A stretch of DNA of 64,000 nt. Source: Neisseria sicca. GTDB taxonomy: Bacteria; Pseudomonadota; Gammaproteobacteria; Burkholderiales; Neisseriaceae. Of the stretch, positions 9,991-17,806 are shown piece after piece. Position 1 is the first letter of the stretch. Each line of letters opens with the position of its first letter. The position numbers and the translations under genes are program-made. Under the pieces are notes generated by a model. That model did not search any database, was not told the DNA's origin, and saw only the letters and a list, made by a program, of their open reading frames with translations. The stretch is from positions 372,001-436,000 of the forward strand of contig NZ_CP072524.1 in NCBI RefSeq assembly GCF_017753665.1, written 5' to 3'.

Positions 9991-10902
9991 ACACTGAGGG
10001 CGCAACACCCGCTCAAATACCTGCTGCACATCGCAAACCTACCCAAAAGCAGCTTTTACTACCACCACCAAGACCGACCCGACCCCGATGAAGCCGACAA
10101 AGCCCTCCTTGTCGAAACCTACCGGCGGCATAAAGGACGCTACGGACAAAGGCGCATTGCCGCCGCATTAGATTGGAACCGCAAAAAAGTGGCGCGGCTG
10201 ATGAAGCAGTTGGAACTGAAAGCCCTCATACGGGCGAAAAAAGCCTACCGCCATCCCGCCATGGGCGAGATATCGGAACACCTCCTCAAACGCCGGTTCA
10301 AAGCCCGAAAGCCCAACGAAAAATGGCTGACCGACGTTACCGAACTTAAAGGGAAGGACGGCAAACTGTACCTCTCGCCAATCTTGGACTTGTTCAACCG
10401 CGAGATCGTCGCCTACGCCATGAGCCGCAGAGCCGACAGCGAAATGGTGAAGGAAATGCTCGAAAAAGCCGCACCCCGTCTGACTGATAAAGGAACGATG
10501 CTGCATTCGGACCAAGGTGTGCTGTACCGTACGGCGGGGTATAGGGAATTGCTTGCGGAGCATTCCATGGTTCAAAGCATGTCGCGAAAGGCGAACTGTT
10601 GGGACAATGCGTCGATGGAAAGCTTCTTTGCGGTGTTGAAGACGGAGTGTTTCTATAGTGGATTAAAATAAAAATGAGACAAGGCGGCAACGCCCGCCGT
10701 GTACAGGTAGTACATAAGGGCGTTGGCAACGCCGTATCATTGCAATTTTAATCCACTATATAACGCAGGTGAATTGACGGTAGATGAATTGATGAAGCAG
10801 ATAGATGACTATATGGATTACTACAACCGGGAGCGTTGCAGTTTGAAATTGAAAAAGCTGAGTCCTGTCGCATACAGAACCCAGCTTGCACAGAGCGCCT
10901 GA
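9991..10902 (+). pseudogene. IS3 transposase OrfB, split by a Correia element
   Basis: OrfB has an rve (DDE) core: WLTDVTELKGKDGKLYLSPI, LHSDQGVLYRT, and NASMESFFAVLKTE carrying the catalytic Glu. The exact start is unclear, since IS3 OrfB is normally made by frameshifting from OrfA. After KTECFY a Correia element adds an early stop. The frame then resumes NAGELTVDELMKQIDDYMDY and ends RTQLAQSA at 10902. Removing the insert with one TA restores a continuous frame. Confidence 0.8.
10654..10760. repeat. Divergent Correia element in IS3 orfB
   Basis: 107 bp with TATAGTGGATTAA and TTAATCCACTATA ends and a TA target duplication. The core keeps only partial similarity to the usual Correia core (GACAAGGCGGCAACGCC in place of GACAAGGCGACGAAGCC), so it is a diverged subfamily. 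Confidence 0.85.
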
Positions 10903-10944
10903 ATAGGCTTTTATGAGTGTCCAAGATTTGGGGGCCAGTTCAAA

Positions 10945-10960
10945 GTTTCAGACGACCTTT
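10945..10960 (-). terminator. Right arm of the split DUS terminator, downstream of secA
   Basis: GTTTCAGACGACCTTT, the partner of 8621-8636. secA (minus strand) now reads into the IS element with only this half of the stem nearby. Confidence 0.6.
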
Positions 10961-10974
10961 TGTTTAAGCTGTCA

Positions 10975-13728
10975 TCAGCTTAGTTTGCCGTGGCATTGTT
11001 TGTATTTCAGGCCGCTTCCGCAAGGGCAGGGGTCGTTGCGGTGGACGATACGGCCTTGGGCGGTCAGCGCTTCGGGGCTAAAATCCGTTCCATCGGGGTC
11101 GAAAGCTTCGGTAACCAAATTAGTTTGGGATTGTCCGAGCAGTTCTTCCATGTCGGGCGCTTCGGAGTGGATGGTTTGGATGCCGACGGGTGCGGGTTCG
11201 GCAATTTCTTCTACGTCGGTGTTGCGCTCGATTTGGACGGAGGCTAAGAGGGAAGCGGTTTGATGCTTGATACCGCGCCACAGGTTTTCAAACATGGCGA
11301 AGGCTTCGCGTTTGTATTCCTGTTTCGGATTTTTCTGGGCATAACTGCGCAGGTGGATGCCTTGGCGTAGGTAGTCCATGGCGGCAAGGTGTTCGCGCCA
11401 TTGCAGGTCGATGACTTGCAGCATGACGTTGCGTTCGAAATCCGCCATCGGTTTTTTACCGACAAGCTCGACTTTTGCCGCGTATTCTTCTTCCACACGT
11501 TTAATCAGACGCTCTTTGATGTCCTGATTGTCCAAAGTGCTGTCTGCTTTGAGCCATGCTTGGATGTCTTCGTTCAGGCGGAATTCGGCGGCAAGCTGGC
11601 TTTCGAGCCCAGGGATGTCCCATTGCTCTTCCATGCTGTCGGGCGGTATGTACAAATCGACCAAATCGCTGATGACTTCTTCGCGGATGCGTTTGGTCAG
11701 GTCGCTGACGTCTTTGCTGTTGAGGATTTCGTTGCGTTGGTGGTAGATGACTTTACGTTGGTCGTTGGCAACGTCGTCGTATTCCAATACTTGTTTGCGC
11801 ATGTCGAAGTTGCGGCCTTCGACTTTGCGTTGCGCGCCTTCGATTTGGCGGGTTAGCATGCCGTGTTCGATGGCGATACCGCGTTCGGGAGCGAGGCGGT
11901 TGAGGATGGCGGCGGCGCGGTCGAGCGCGAAGAGGCGCAGCAGCGGGTCTTCAAAAGAGAGGTAGAAGCGGCTGGAGCCTGGGTCGCCCTGACGGCCTGC
12001 GCGTCCGCGCAATTGGTTGTCGATGCGGCGGCTTTCGTGGCGTTCTGTACCGATGATGTGCAGGCCGCCTGCTGCGACCACTTGGTCGTGTTCTGCCTGC
12101 CAGCCGTTTTCAAGGGCGGCGATTTGTGCGGTTTTTTCTTCGTCGCTCAGGTTTTCGTTGGACTGGATGGCTTCGATTTGGTGCTTGAGGTTGCCGCCTA
12201 GGACGATGTCGGTACCGCGCCCCGCCATGTTGGTGGCGACGGTAATGGCGCCGACTTTACCGGCTTGGGCGACAATCAGGGCTTCGCGTTCGTGTTCTTT
12301 GGCGTTAAGGACGTTGTGCGGCAGTCCGGCTTTTTGCAGAAGACGGGAAACCAGCTCGGAGTTTTCGATGCTGGTGGTACCGACGAGGACGGGCTGCCCG
12401 CGTTTGTGGCATTCTTCGATGTCTTTGACGACGGCTTCGAATTTTTCTTCGGCAGAACGGAAAATCTGGTCGTTGAAGTCTTTACGCTGTACGGGGCGGT
12501 TGGTCGGGATGATGACGGTTTCGAGGTTGTAGATGCTTTGAAACTCGAAAGCTTCGGTATCGGCAGTACCGGTCATGCCGGAGAGCTTGGTATACAGGCG
12601 GAAATAGTTTTGGAAGGTGATGGAGGCGAGGGTTTGGTTTTCGCGTTTGATTTCCACGCCTTCTTTGGCTTCGACGGCTTGGTGCAGACCTTCGGACCAG
12701 CGGCGGCCGGACATCAGACGACCTGTAAATTCGTCCACGATGACGATTTCGCCGTCTTGGATGACGTAGTGTTGGTCTTTGTGGAACAACGTATGCGCGC
12801 GCAATGCTGCCATGAGGTGGTGCATCAGGGCGATGTTGGCGGCGGAGTAGAGGGAGTCGTTTTCTTGCAGCAAGCCCATTTGAATCAGGATTTGCTCGGC
12901 GTGTTCGTGACCCGCTTCGCTCAAGATGACTTGGTGTGCTTTTTCATCAACCCAGTAATCGCCTTCGCCTTCTTCGGTTTCTTGACGGATGAGGTGCGCG
13001 GGAAGGCTGTTCATGATTTGGTACAGCTGGATGTTGTCATCCGCCTGACCGGAGATAATCAGCGGGGTACGCGCTTCGTCGATCAAAATGGAGTCCACTT
13101 CGTCCACTACGGCAAAATTCAATTCGCGCTGAACTTTGTCGTATTGGTCGGTTACCATATTGTCGCGCAGATAGTCGAAACCGAATTCGTTGTTGGTACC
13201 GTAGGTGATGTCGGAGCCGTAGGCGTTTTGACGGTCAAACGGCTGCATATCGGCGATGATGACGCCGACGGTTAAGCCAAGGAAGTTGTAGAGCGGCGCC
13301 ATAATGCCCGCGTCGCGCGAGGCAAGATAGTCGTTGACGGTAACGACGTGCACGCCTTTGCCGGACAGGGCGTTGAGATAGACGGCAAGGGTGGCGACCA
13401 AGGTTTTACCTTCACCGGTACGCATTTCGGCGATTTTGCCGTCGTGCAGCACCATGCCGCCGATAAGCTGGACGTCGAAGTGGCGCATACCGAGTACGCG
13501 GCGGGACGCTTCGCGGCAGACGGCGAAGGCTTCGACCAAGATGTCGTCCAAAGTCTGACCGTTGGCGAGGCGTTGTTTGAATTCGGCTGTTTTAGCCTGT
13601 AAATCCGCATCGCTCAAGGCTTTCATTTGTTCTTCGAGTGCGTTGATTTTGGCAACGGATTTACGGTATTGTTTGAGCAGCCGGTCATTGCGGCTGCCGA
13701 AGATTTTCTTAGCAATGTTTGTCAGCAT
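10975..13728 (-). CDS. secA: Preprotein translocase ATPase SecA
   Basis: Motor ATPase that pushes secretory proteins through SecYEG. At 917 aa it is full length. Walker A MRTGEGKT is at residues 102-109, the DEAD-like box is in VVDEVDSILIDEARTPL (about 207-223), then the preprotein cross-linking domain, the second nucleotide-binding fold (GRGTDIVLGG, RGRAGRQGDPG), the helical scaffold, and a zinc-binding tail CPCGSGLKYKQCHG. ATG 13728 has CAGGAA upstream. It diverges from the DciA-like gene and may lack an efficient terminator after the IS3 insertion. Confidence 0.98.
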   Translation of the reverse strand: MLTNIAKKIFGSRNDRLLKQYRKSVAKINALEEQMKALSDADLQAKTAEFKQRLANGQTLDDILVEAFAVCREASRRVLGMRHFDVQLIGGMVLHDGKIAEMRTGEGKTLVATLAVYLNALSGKGVHVVTVNDYLASRDAGIMAPLYNFLGLTVGVIIADMQPFDRQNAYGSDITYGTNNEFGFDYLRDNMVTDQYDKVQRELNFAVVDEVDSILIDEARTPLIISGQADDNIQLYQIMNSLPAHLIRQETEEGEGDYWVDEKAHQVILSEAGHEHAEQILIQMGLLQENDSLYSAANIALMHHLMAALRAHTLFHKDQHYVIQDGEIVIVDEFTGRLMSGRRWSEGLHQAVEAKEGVEIKRENQTLASITFQNYFRLYTKLSGMTGTADTEAFEFQSIYNLETVIIPTNRPVQRKDFNDQIFRSAEEKFEAVVKDIEECHKRGQPVLVGTTSIENSELVSRLLQKAGLPHNVLNAKEHEREALIVAQAGKVGAITVATNMAGRGTDIVLGGNLKHQIEAIQSNENLSDEEKTAQIAALENGWQAEHDQVVAAGGLHIIGTERHESRRIDNQLRGRAGRQGDPGSSRFYLSFEDPLLRLFALDRAAAILNRLAPERGIAIEHGMLTRQIEGAQRKVEGRNFDMRKQVLEYDDVANDQRKVIYHQRNEILNSKDVSDLTKRIREEVISDLVDLYIPPDSMEEQWDIPGLESQLAAEFRLNEDIQAWLKADSTLDNQDIKERLIKRVEEEYAAKVELVGKKPMADFERNVMLQVIDLQWREHLAAMDYLRQGIHLRSYAQKNPKQEYKREAFAMFENLWRGIKHQTASLLASVQIERNTDVEEIAEPAPVGIQTIHSEAPDMEELLGQSQTNLVTEAFDPDGTDFSPEALTAQGRIVHRNDPCPCGSGLKYKQCHGKLS

Positions 13729-13885
13729 GAAATAGTTCCTGCGCCTGATATAAAATAATGGCGAAACGGGGATTTTAACACAAGCCTCGCGGCAAGGCAG
13801 TCATGCCGTTTGAAATAAAGGCAGTTTTACCGGATTTCAATCTTGATAATACAACCGTACACTTTGAAAAGGTCGTCTGAAACAT

Positions 13886-14308
13886 ATGAATTTGGAACAA
13901 TTGGGCAAGCGGGATGCGCGGTTGGCAGGTTTGTTGCAGCAATCGCAACAATGGCGCAGGCTGGATGCGGCAGTCAAACGCATCCTCCCTGCAAACCTCC
14001 ATCCACACTTTCAAACCGCCTGCATCGAAGAGGGCAGGCTGGTGTTACTGGCGGCAAACGGCATGGCTGCCTCGCGACTGAAAATGATATTGCCCGCGCT
14101 TGTGCCACAGCTTCAGGAATTGAACGCGGGGATTCAAGATGTAGCAGTCAAGGTTGTGCCGAAGCCTCCGGCGCAACCCAAGGTCAACAGCCTGCATTTG
14201 AGTGGGGCGGCATTGGAGAGTTTTGATGCGGCGGCGGCAAAATTGGAAGACAAGCATCCTGAATTGGCTGCCGCGCTGGCGGAGTTGGTGCGCAAATACA
14301 GCCGCTGA
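13886..14308 (+). CDS. DUF721 protein, DciA-like
   Basis: 140-aa protein. The N-terminal 90 residues have the DUF721 pattern (WRRLDAAVKRILPANLHPHFQTA then GRLVLLAANGMAASRLKMIL). In other bacteria DUF721 proteins include DciA, the loader or activator of the replicative helicase DnaB, and I infer that role only by family. The C-terminal tail (about 95-140) is Ala/Pro-rich then helical. The start lies 5 bases after a DUS (AGGTCGTCTGAA); no strong Shine-Dalgarno is seen. It is divergent from secA. Confidence 0.75.
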   Translation: MNLEQLGKRDARLAGLLQQSQQWRRLDAAVKRILPANLHPHFQTACIEEGRLVLLAANGMAASRLKMILPALVPQLQELNAGIQDVAVKVVPKPPAQPKVNSLHLSGAALESFDAAAAKLEDKHPELAAALAELVRKYSR

Positions 14309-14514
14309 TTTGGAATAGTTGCGAGATTTGTTAATTAGAGTTAAAAAATATTTCATCTGGCCGATAAGGTCTAATACTAAAGAAATACGACATAAACAGT
14401 AGTTATTCTCATCTGTGTAAACTGAGGTAAAATAGCCGTCGAGCTTTGGATTTGTTCGATTTCTTGTAGCAGAATACGGTTTCATTTCTATCCTTCTTTC
14501 TCTTGCGAATATCA

Positions 14515-14530
14515 AAACCGATATCGGTTT
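14515..14530. promoter_or_regulatory. Perfect 16-bp palindrome upstream of laz
   Basis: AAACCGATATCGGTTT lies 68 bases before the laz ATG. A possible -10 (TATATT, 14537-14542) would put the -35 region inside it, so a dimeric regulator binding here could control laz. The regulator is unknown. Confidence 0.45.
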
Positions 14531-14598
14531 ATTAATATATTCGCAGGTTTTATTTTGTGGAACTTAACATATTCTCACCATATCATTAGGAGATATAC

Positions 14599-15183
14599 AT
14601 GAAAGCTTATCTGGCTCTGATTTCCGCTGCCGTCATCGGCTTGTCCGCTTGTTCGCAAGAGGCTTCAAAACCTGCCGAACCCGCCGCTCCGACTGCATCT
14701 GCTGCTTCTGAAGCCGCACCTGCTCCTGCAGAAAGCACACCTCCTGCCGACGCACCTGCTTCCGAAGCCGCATCTACGGCTGCCGCACCTGCCGCAGGCA
14801 ACTGCGCGGCTACCGTTGAATCCAACGACAACATGCAGTTCAACACTAAAGACATTCAAATCAGCAAAGCTTGTAAAGAATTCACCATCACCCTGAAACA
14901 CACCGGTACCCAACCTAAATCAGGCATGGGTCACAATATCGTGATTTCCAAAGCGGAAGACATGGATGGCGTATTGAAAGACGGCGCCTCTGCCGGTGCT
15001 GAAGCCGACTATGTAAAAGCCGGTGATGCCCGTGTCGTCGGTCATACCAAATTGATTGGCGGCGGCGAAGAGACTTCTGTAACCGTTGATCCTGCCAAAC
15101 TGGCAGACGGCAGCTACAAATTCTACTGCTCATTCCCAGGACACGGCGCTTTGATGAAAGGCGACGTTACTTTGGTGAACTAA
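14599..15183 (+). CDS. laz: Lipid-modified azurin (H.8-type outer-membrane cupredoxin)
   Basis: Copper electron-transfer protein tethered to the outer membrane. The 194-aa precursor has a lipoprotein signal with lipobox LSAC (Cys18). A ~45-residue Ala/Pro/Glu-rich segment of the Neisseria H.8 kind follows (about 19-67), then an azurin domain (about 68-194). The copper ligands are visible: His in GMGHNIV, then Cys, His and Met in YCSFPGHGALMKG with azurin spacing. AGGAG stands seven bases before the ATG. In pathogenic Neisseria, Laz supports electron flow to periplasmic reductases and resistance to peroxide and copper. Confidence 0.95.
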   Translation: MKAYLALISAAVIGLSACSQEASKPAEPAAPTASAASEAAPAPAESTPPADAPASEAASTAAAPAAGNCAATVESNDNMQFNTKDIQISKACKEFTITLKHTGTQPKSGMGHNIVISKAEDMDGVLKDGASAGAEADYVKAGDARVVGHTKLIGGGEETSVTVDPAKLADGSYKFYCSFPGHGALMKGDVTLVN

Positions 15184-15207
15184 GCCGCCTTAAGCGTCCG
15201 AATACAG

Positions 15208-15235
15208 ACAGCCTGCTTTATGCAGGCTGTTTTGT
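15208..15235 (+). terminator. Intrinsic terminator of laz
   Basis: ACAGCCTGC / GCAGGCTGT stem, 5-base loop, then TTTTGTT. Confidence 0.85.
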
Positions 15236-15278
15236 TATAAAATGGTCGTCTGAAAAGTATCCCGTCGAGAACACAACC

Positions 15279-15788
15279 ATGAATCCGTTTGAAACTAAAA
15301 GCGTTACCTTTGCTGAACCGATAGAAATGCTGTATGCCTGCCACGGCAAAGTGCGCCGTTTCTGCGGCCAGGTCGCCATGCTGTCGGACTACATCGCCGA
15401 AAACGGCTGCAATCAGATTGTTTTGCAAACCATCCGCCAAATCGCCCAATATTTCAACGTCGCCGCGCCGCTGCACCATGAAGACGAAGAAGAAAACTTC
15501 TTCCCGCTGCTGCTGCAATACGCGCCGCAAGCCAAAGAAAGCGTGAACGAGCTTTTGCGCCAACATGTGAGCCTGCATGGCAACTGGGATGCCGTGGCTG
15601 CCGAATTTGCCAAACTCGAAGCAGACAACGCCTATATCCCCGATGCGGAAGCGTTCAAACGCTTTGTGGCGGGTTACGATGTGCATCTGGCGATTGAAGA
15701 ACCCTTGTTCGACATGGGCAAAACGTTTATCCCCAAAGAGAAACTGACCGAAATCGGCGAAATCATGGCGGCGCGCCGGCGCAGATAA
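15279..15788 (+). CDS. Hemerythrin HHE-domain protein
   Basis: 169-aa four-helix protein with likely di-iron ligands His22, His66, Glu70 or nearby acids in LHHEDEEENFF, His96, His100 (RQHVSLH), His136 and Glu140 (DVHLAIEE). Such proteins bind O2 or NO or store iron for repair of iron-sulfur centres; which applies here is not evident. It follows the laz terminator, with a single DUS 25 bases before the ATG. Its position beside laz may reflect shared oxidative or nitrosative stress roles, but it has its own transcription unit. Confidence 0.85.
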   Translation: MNPFETKSVTFAEPIEMLYACHGKVRRFCGQVAMLSDYIAENGCNQIVLQTIRQIAQYFNVAAPLHHEDEEENFFPLLLQYAPQAKESVNELLRQHVSLHGNWDAVAAEFAKLEADNAYIPDAEAFKRFVAGYDVHLAIEEPLFDMGKTFIPKEKLTEIGEIMAARRRR

Positions 15789-15820
15789 GGCCGTTTACAG
15801 ATTGCCGTTTCTTCAAACAA

Positions 15821-15860
15821 AGGCCGTCTGAAAACTTGAAAACAGATTTTCAGACGACCT
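15821..15860 (+). terminator. Inverted DUS pair after the hemerythrin gene
   Basis: The left arm is the AGGCCGTCTGAA dialect and the right arm the local AGGTCGTCTGAA dialect, so the stem has one mismatch. A further single DUS follows at 15883-15894. Confidence 0.7.
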
Positions 15861-15907
15861 CAATATCACCCGTAACACAACCACGTCGTCTGAAAAGGAA
15901 GCAAACC

Positions 15908-16528
15908 ATGCTGACGCCAAAAAGCTGCGATTTGTTCAATATCCCGTTTTTCCAGTTTGCCCAGCTCAAAAAATACCAGCCCGAAAGCATTCCGCAAATC
16001 AAAGCCGACTACAAGGAAAACTGGCAGATATGGCAGCAACTGATACAGCAGGTCGCCGCAGATTTGGGCGAACCTTTCGCCCCGCCGCATATCGAACGCT
16101 GGTGTAACGGCTGGCAGGTTCGCGCCCATTTCTTCGCCTATTTCAAATACGCCCAATACAAAAACTCCGCCGCCATCCTGTCGATATTGCTCAACCGCCG
16201 CCGTCTGAGCGTCAGCTTGGACTGGCACTGCTACAAAGCCGACGTATCGCCGATTGCGCTGCCGGAATACAACCGCTGGCTGGACAATTTCGATACCGAA
16301 AAATACGCCGCATTCGATATGTGGCACGGCGCGGAAAGCGAATACGACGACTACCGCACCGTCGCACAACAAAGCGAATCCGACCGAAGGTTGCAAAACG
16401 ACGAAGACTTTTTCTGCATCGGCAAACACATTGAACGCGACGATTTGGGCAAGCAGGATGTAGCGAAATGGATAGCCGAAACGGTGGAAGATTTGCTGCC
16501 GCTTTATGAAGCCTGTCATGGCGGATAA
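15908..16528 (+). CDS. HI_0552-like protein of unknown function
   Basis: 206-aa soluble protein. I recognise it only as resembling the uncharacterised HI_0552 family shared by Pasteurellaceae and Neisseria. The N-terminus MLTPKSCDLFNIPFFQFAQL and the GEPFAPPHIERWCNGWQ block (about 58-74) also appear in a broken second copy at 25142-25469, so these are conserved parts. It is rich in Trp, Tyr and acidic residues; no signal peptide or membrane segment. The ATG at 15908 follows GGAAG; the earlier in-frame codons run through the DUS terminator and were excluded. Confidence 0.75.
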   Translation: MLTPKSCDLFNIPFFQFAQLKKYQPESIPQIKADYKENWQIWQQLIQQVAADLGEPFAPPHIERWCNGWQVRAHFFAYFKYAQYKNSAAILSILLNRRRLSVSLDWHCYKADVSPIALPEYNRWLDNFDTEKYAAFDMWHGAESEYDDYRTVAQQSESDRRLQNDEDFFCIGKHIERDDLGKQDVAKWIAETVEDLLPLYEACHGG

Positions 16529-16660
16529 AGACGGTTTCTGTCCGAATGTGCCGTAGGTTAAAATAGGAAAAACGCACATCGTCATTCCCGCTCCGATGAG
16601 AGGCCGAAACAGGTACTTCATTTAAATTTGCCCTGTCAAACATATCCTGCTGTTTCCGTT

Positions 16661-16698
16661 TTTCAGACGACCTTTAAGCACTTGGCGGTCGTCTGAAA
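16661..16698. terminator. Inverted DUS pair before scpB
   Basis: TTTCAGACGACC and GGTCGTCTGAAA arms separated by 14 bases, between the HI_0552-like gene and scpB. Confidence 0.6.
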
Positions 16699-16728
16699 AC
16701 TTGTTATATCGAGCAACAATCTTAAATT

Positions 16729-17340
16729 ATGAACGAAAAACTCCCTCCCGACGCGCTCATCGAAGCCGCGCTTTTGACCCAAACCGAACCCTTAAACGAA
16801 AAATCCATGCGCGAATTGTGTGTGCCGCCGCTGTCGCAGGACAAATTAATCGATGTATTGGCGCAGTTGAAAACACGTTGGCAGGGCAGGGCGTTGCAAC
16901 TGGTGCATACGCACGAGGGCTGGCGGTTTCAGATTGCTCAGGCGGCATTCGAGCGGCTGGGCAGCCTTCAGGAGCAGCGTGCGCCGCGCTATTCCCGCGC
17001 CGTAATGGAAACGCTGGCGATTATTGCCTACCAGCAGCCGGTTACGCGAGGCGACATTGAGGGCATACGCGGCGTGGCAGTGTCGCAGAACGTGATGCAG
17101 ACTTTGCAGGACAGAGGCTGGATTGAAGTGATCGGGCATCGTGATTCGATCGGGCGGCCTGCATTGTGGGCGACGACGGAAACATTTTTGAGCGATTTGC
17201 AGTTGGATAGTTTGGAAGAGCTGCCGCCACTGACGGAATTAGGCGAATTGGTGTTGCCCGATTTGGTGGAAACGCCGCCGACGGGCGATGAGGAAGGACC
17301 TGCGGAAAAGTCTGAAAATGCGGGCAGGTTGGTCAACTGA
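16729..17340 (+). CDS. scpB: Segregation and condensation protein B
   Basis: ScpB is the kleisin-associated winged-helix subunit of the Smc-ScpA-ScpB condensin. The 203-aa product has two winged-helix domains (about 5-85 and 90-165). The signature RYSRAVMETLAIIAYQQPVTRGDIEGIRGV is seen at about residues 84-113, and GHRDSIGRPALWATTETFL closes the second domain. The acidic tail is variable. No scpA or smc lies nearby. ATG 16729 gives a typical N-terminus. Confidence 0.93.
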   Translation: MNEKLPPDALIEAALLTQTEPLNEKSMRELCVPPLSQDKLIDVLAQLKTRWQGRALQLVHTHEGWRFQIAQAAFERLGSLQEQRAPRYSRAVMETLAIIAYQQPVTRGDIEGIRGVAVSQNVMQTLQDRGWIEVIGHRDSIGRPALWATTETFLSDLQLDSLEELPPLTELGELVLPDLVETPPTGDEEGPAEKSENAGRLVN

Positions 17341-17479
17341 ATTGAGAGGGGGTTGTCTGAAAGGGTTTTCAGACGACCTTTCGTGTTTTGGGCGTTGCTT
17401 TGCCGTTTGCAGGTCGGGCATGAATGCCGACCTGAGATATTGGTTTTTAATACGACATCCGTCATCGTCGTCAGCCGTC

Positions 17480-17577
17480 ATTCCCGCGCAGGCGGGAATC
17501 CATTTTTGAAATTCAGAAACTGTTTTTCAAATCAAGGTTTCTCAAGTTTTACGATGGATTCCCGCCTGTGCGGGAAT
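17480..17577. repeat. dRS3-bounded repeat unit
   Basis: Two ATTCCC-N8-GGGAAT copies (17480-17499 and 17558-17577) flank ~58 bp. The filler differs from the units at 31863 and 37264. Confidence 0.8.
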
Positions 17578-17734
17578 GACGGAATTGAACGACATGCTGT
17601 ATTCAAAGTTAATTATGTTTGCGATAGCCGCAACATGTAGCGTAGTTTTCCCGCGAAAATACTTGATTGTCCGATTCCAAATTTGCTTGGCTGATTTTGC
17701 AGGCAAAGTTCAAGCTGCGGCGTGGTGGGATTGT

Positions 17735-17781
17735 GAAAGGTCGTCTGAAAAACCTGATTCGGGTTTTTCAGACGACCTTTC
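17735..17781 (-). terminator. Inverted DUS pair downstream of rsmB
   Basis: Long arms GAAAGGTCGTCTGAAAAACC and GGTTTTTCAGACGACCTTTC around a short loop, 25 bases after the rsmB stop. Confidence 0.8.
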
Positions 17782-17806
17782 GTGTGTTTACGCCTTGTTT
17801 GAATAT

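Larger units (their letters stand above)
8696..9997 (+). pseudogene. IS3 transposase OrfA, split by an IS5-family insertion
   Basis: OrfA starts MSKYTLHFKYQAVLHYLH and has the helix-turn-helix ADHYGISRTHLRRWIRAYQ typical of IS3-family OrfA. It is open to codon ...VAYL, where the IS5-family element (8982-9929) enters. After the element it resumes KELKALSQKRTAKDKAKPSK and stops at 9997. Removing the element with one TAA copy restores one frame, so the insertion alone broke it. Confidence 0.85.
8640..10942 (+). mobile_element. IS3-family element, inactivated by nested insertions
   Basis: The ends are imperfect 25-bp inverted repeats (TGAACTGCACCCCAAAAGTT at left; complement of the AAGATTTGGGGGCCAGTTCA end at right) with TG...CA termini. 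The element carries broken orfA and orfB. It has been hit by an IS5-family element (8982-9929) and by a Correia element in orfB (10654-10760). No convincing target duplication is visible at its own ends. Confidence 0.85.
17341..17806. other. scpB-rsmB intergenic repeat region
   Basis: No supported gene. It contains an inverted DUS pair after scpB (17351-17381, first arm GGTTGTCTGAAA), a dRS3-bounded unit (17480-17577) and an inverted DUS pair at the rsmB 3' end (17735-17781). Confidence 0.7.

Noticed and set aside
8637..10945. Target-site duplication of the IS3 element
   Set aside because: The flanks are ATT at left and AAG at right and do not match, so no duplication is claimed.
12265..13275. 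336-codon plus-strand frame opposite secA
   Set aside because: Shadow of secA, whose motifs are all intact on the minus strand.
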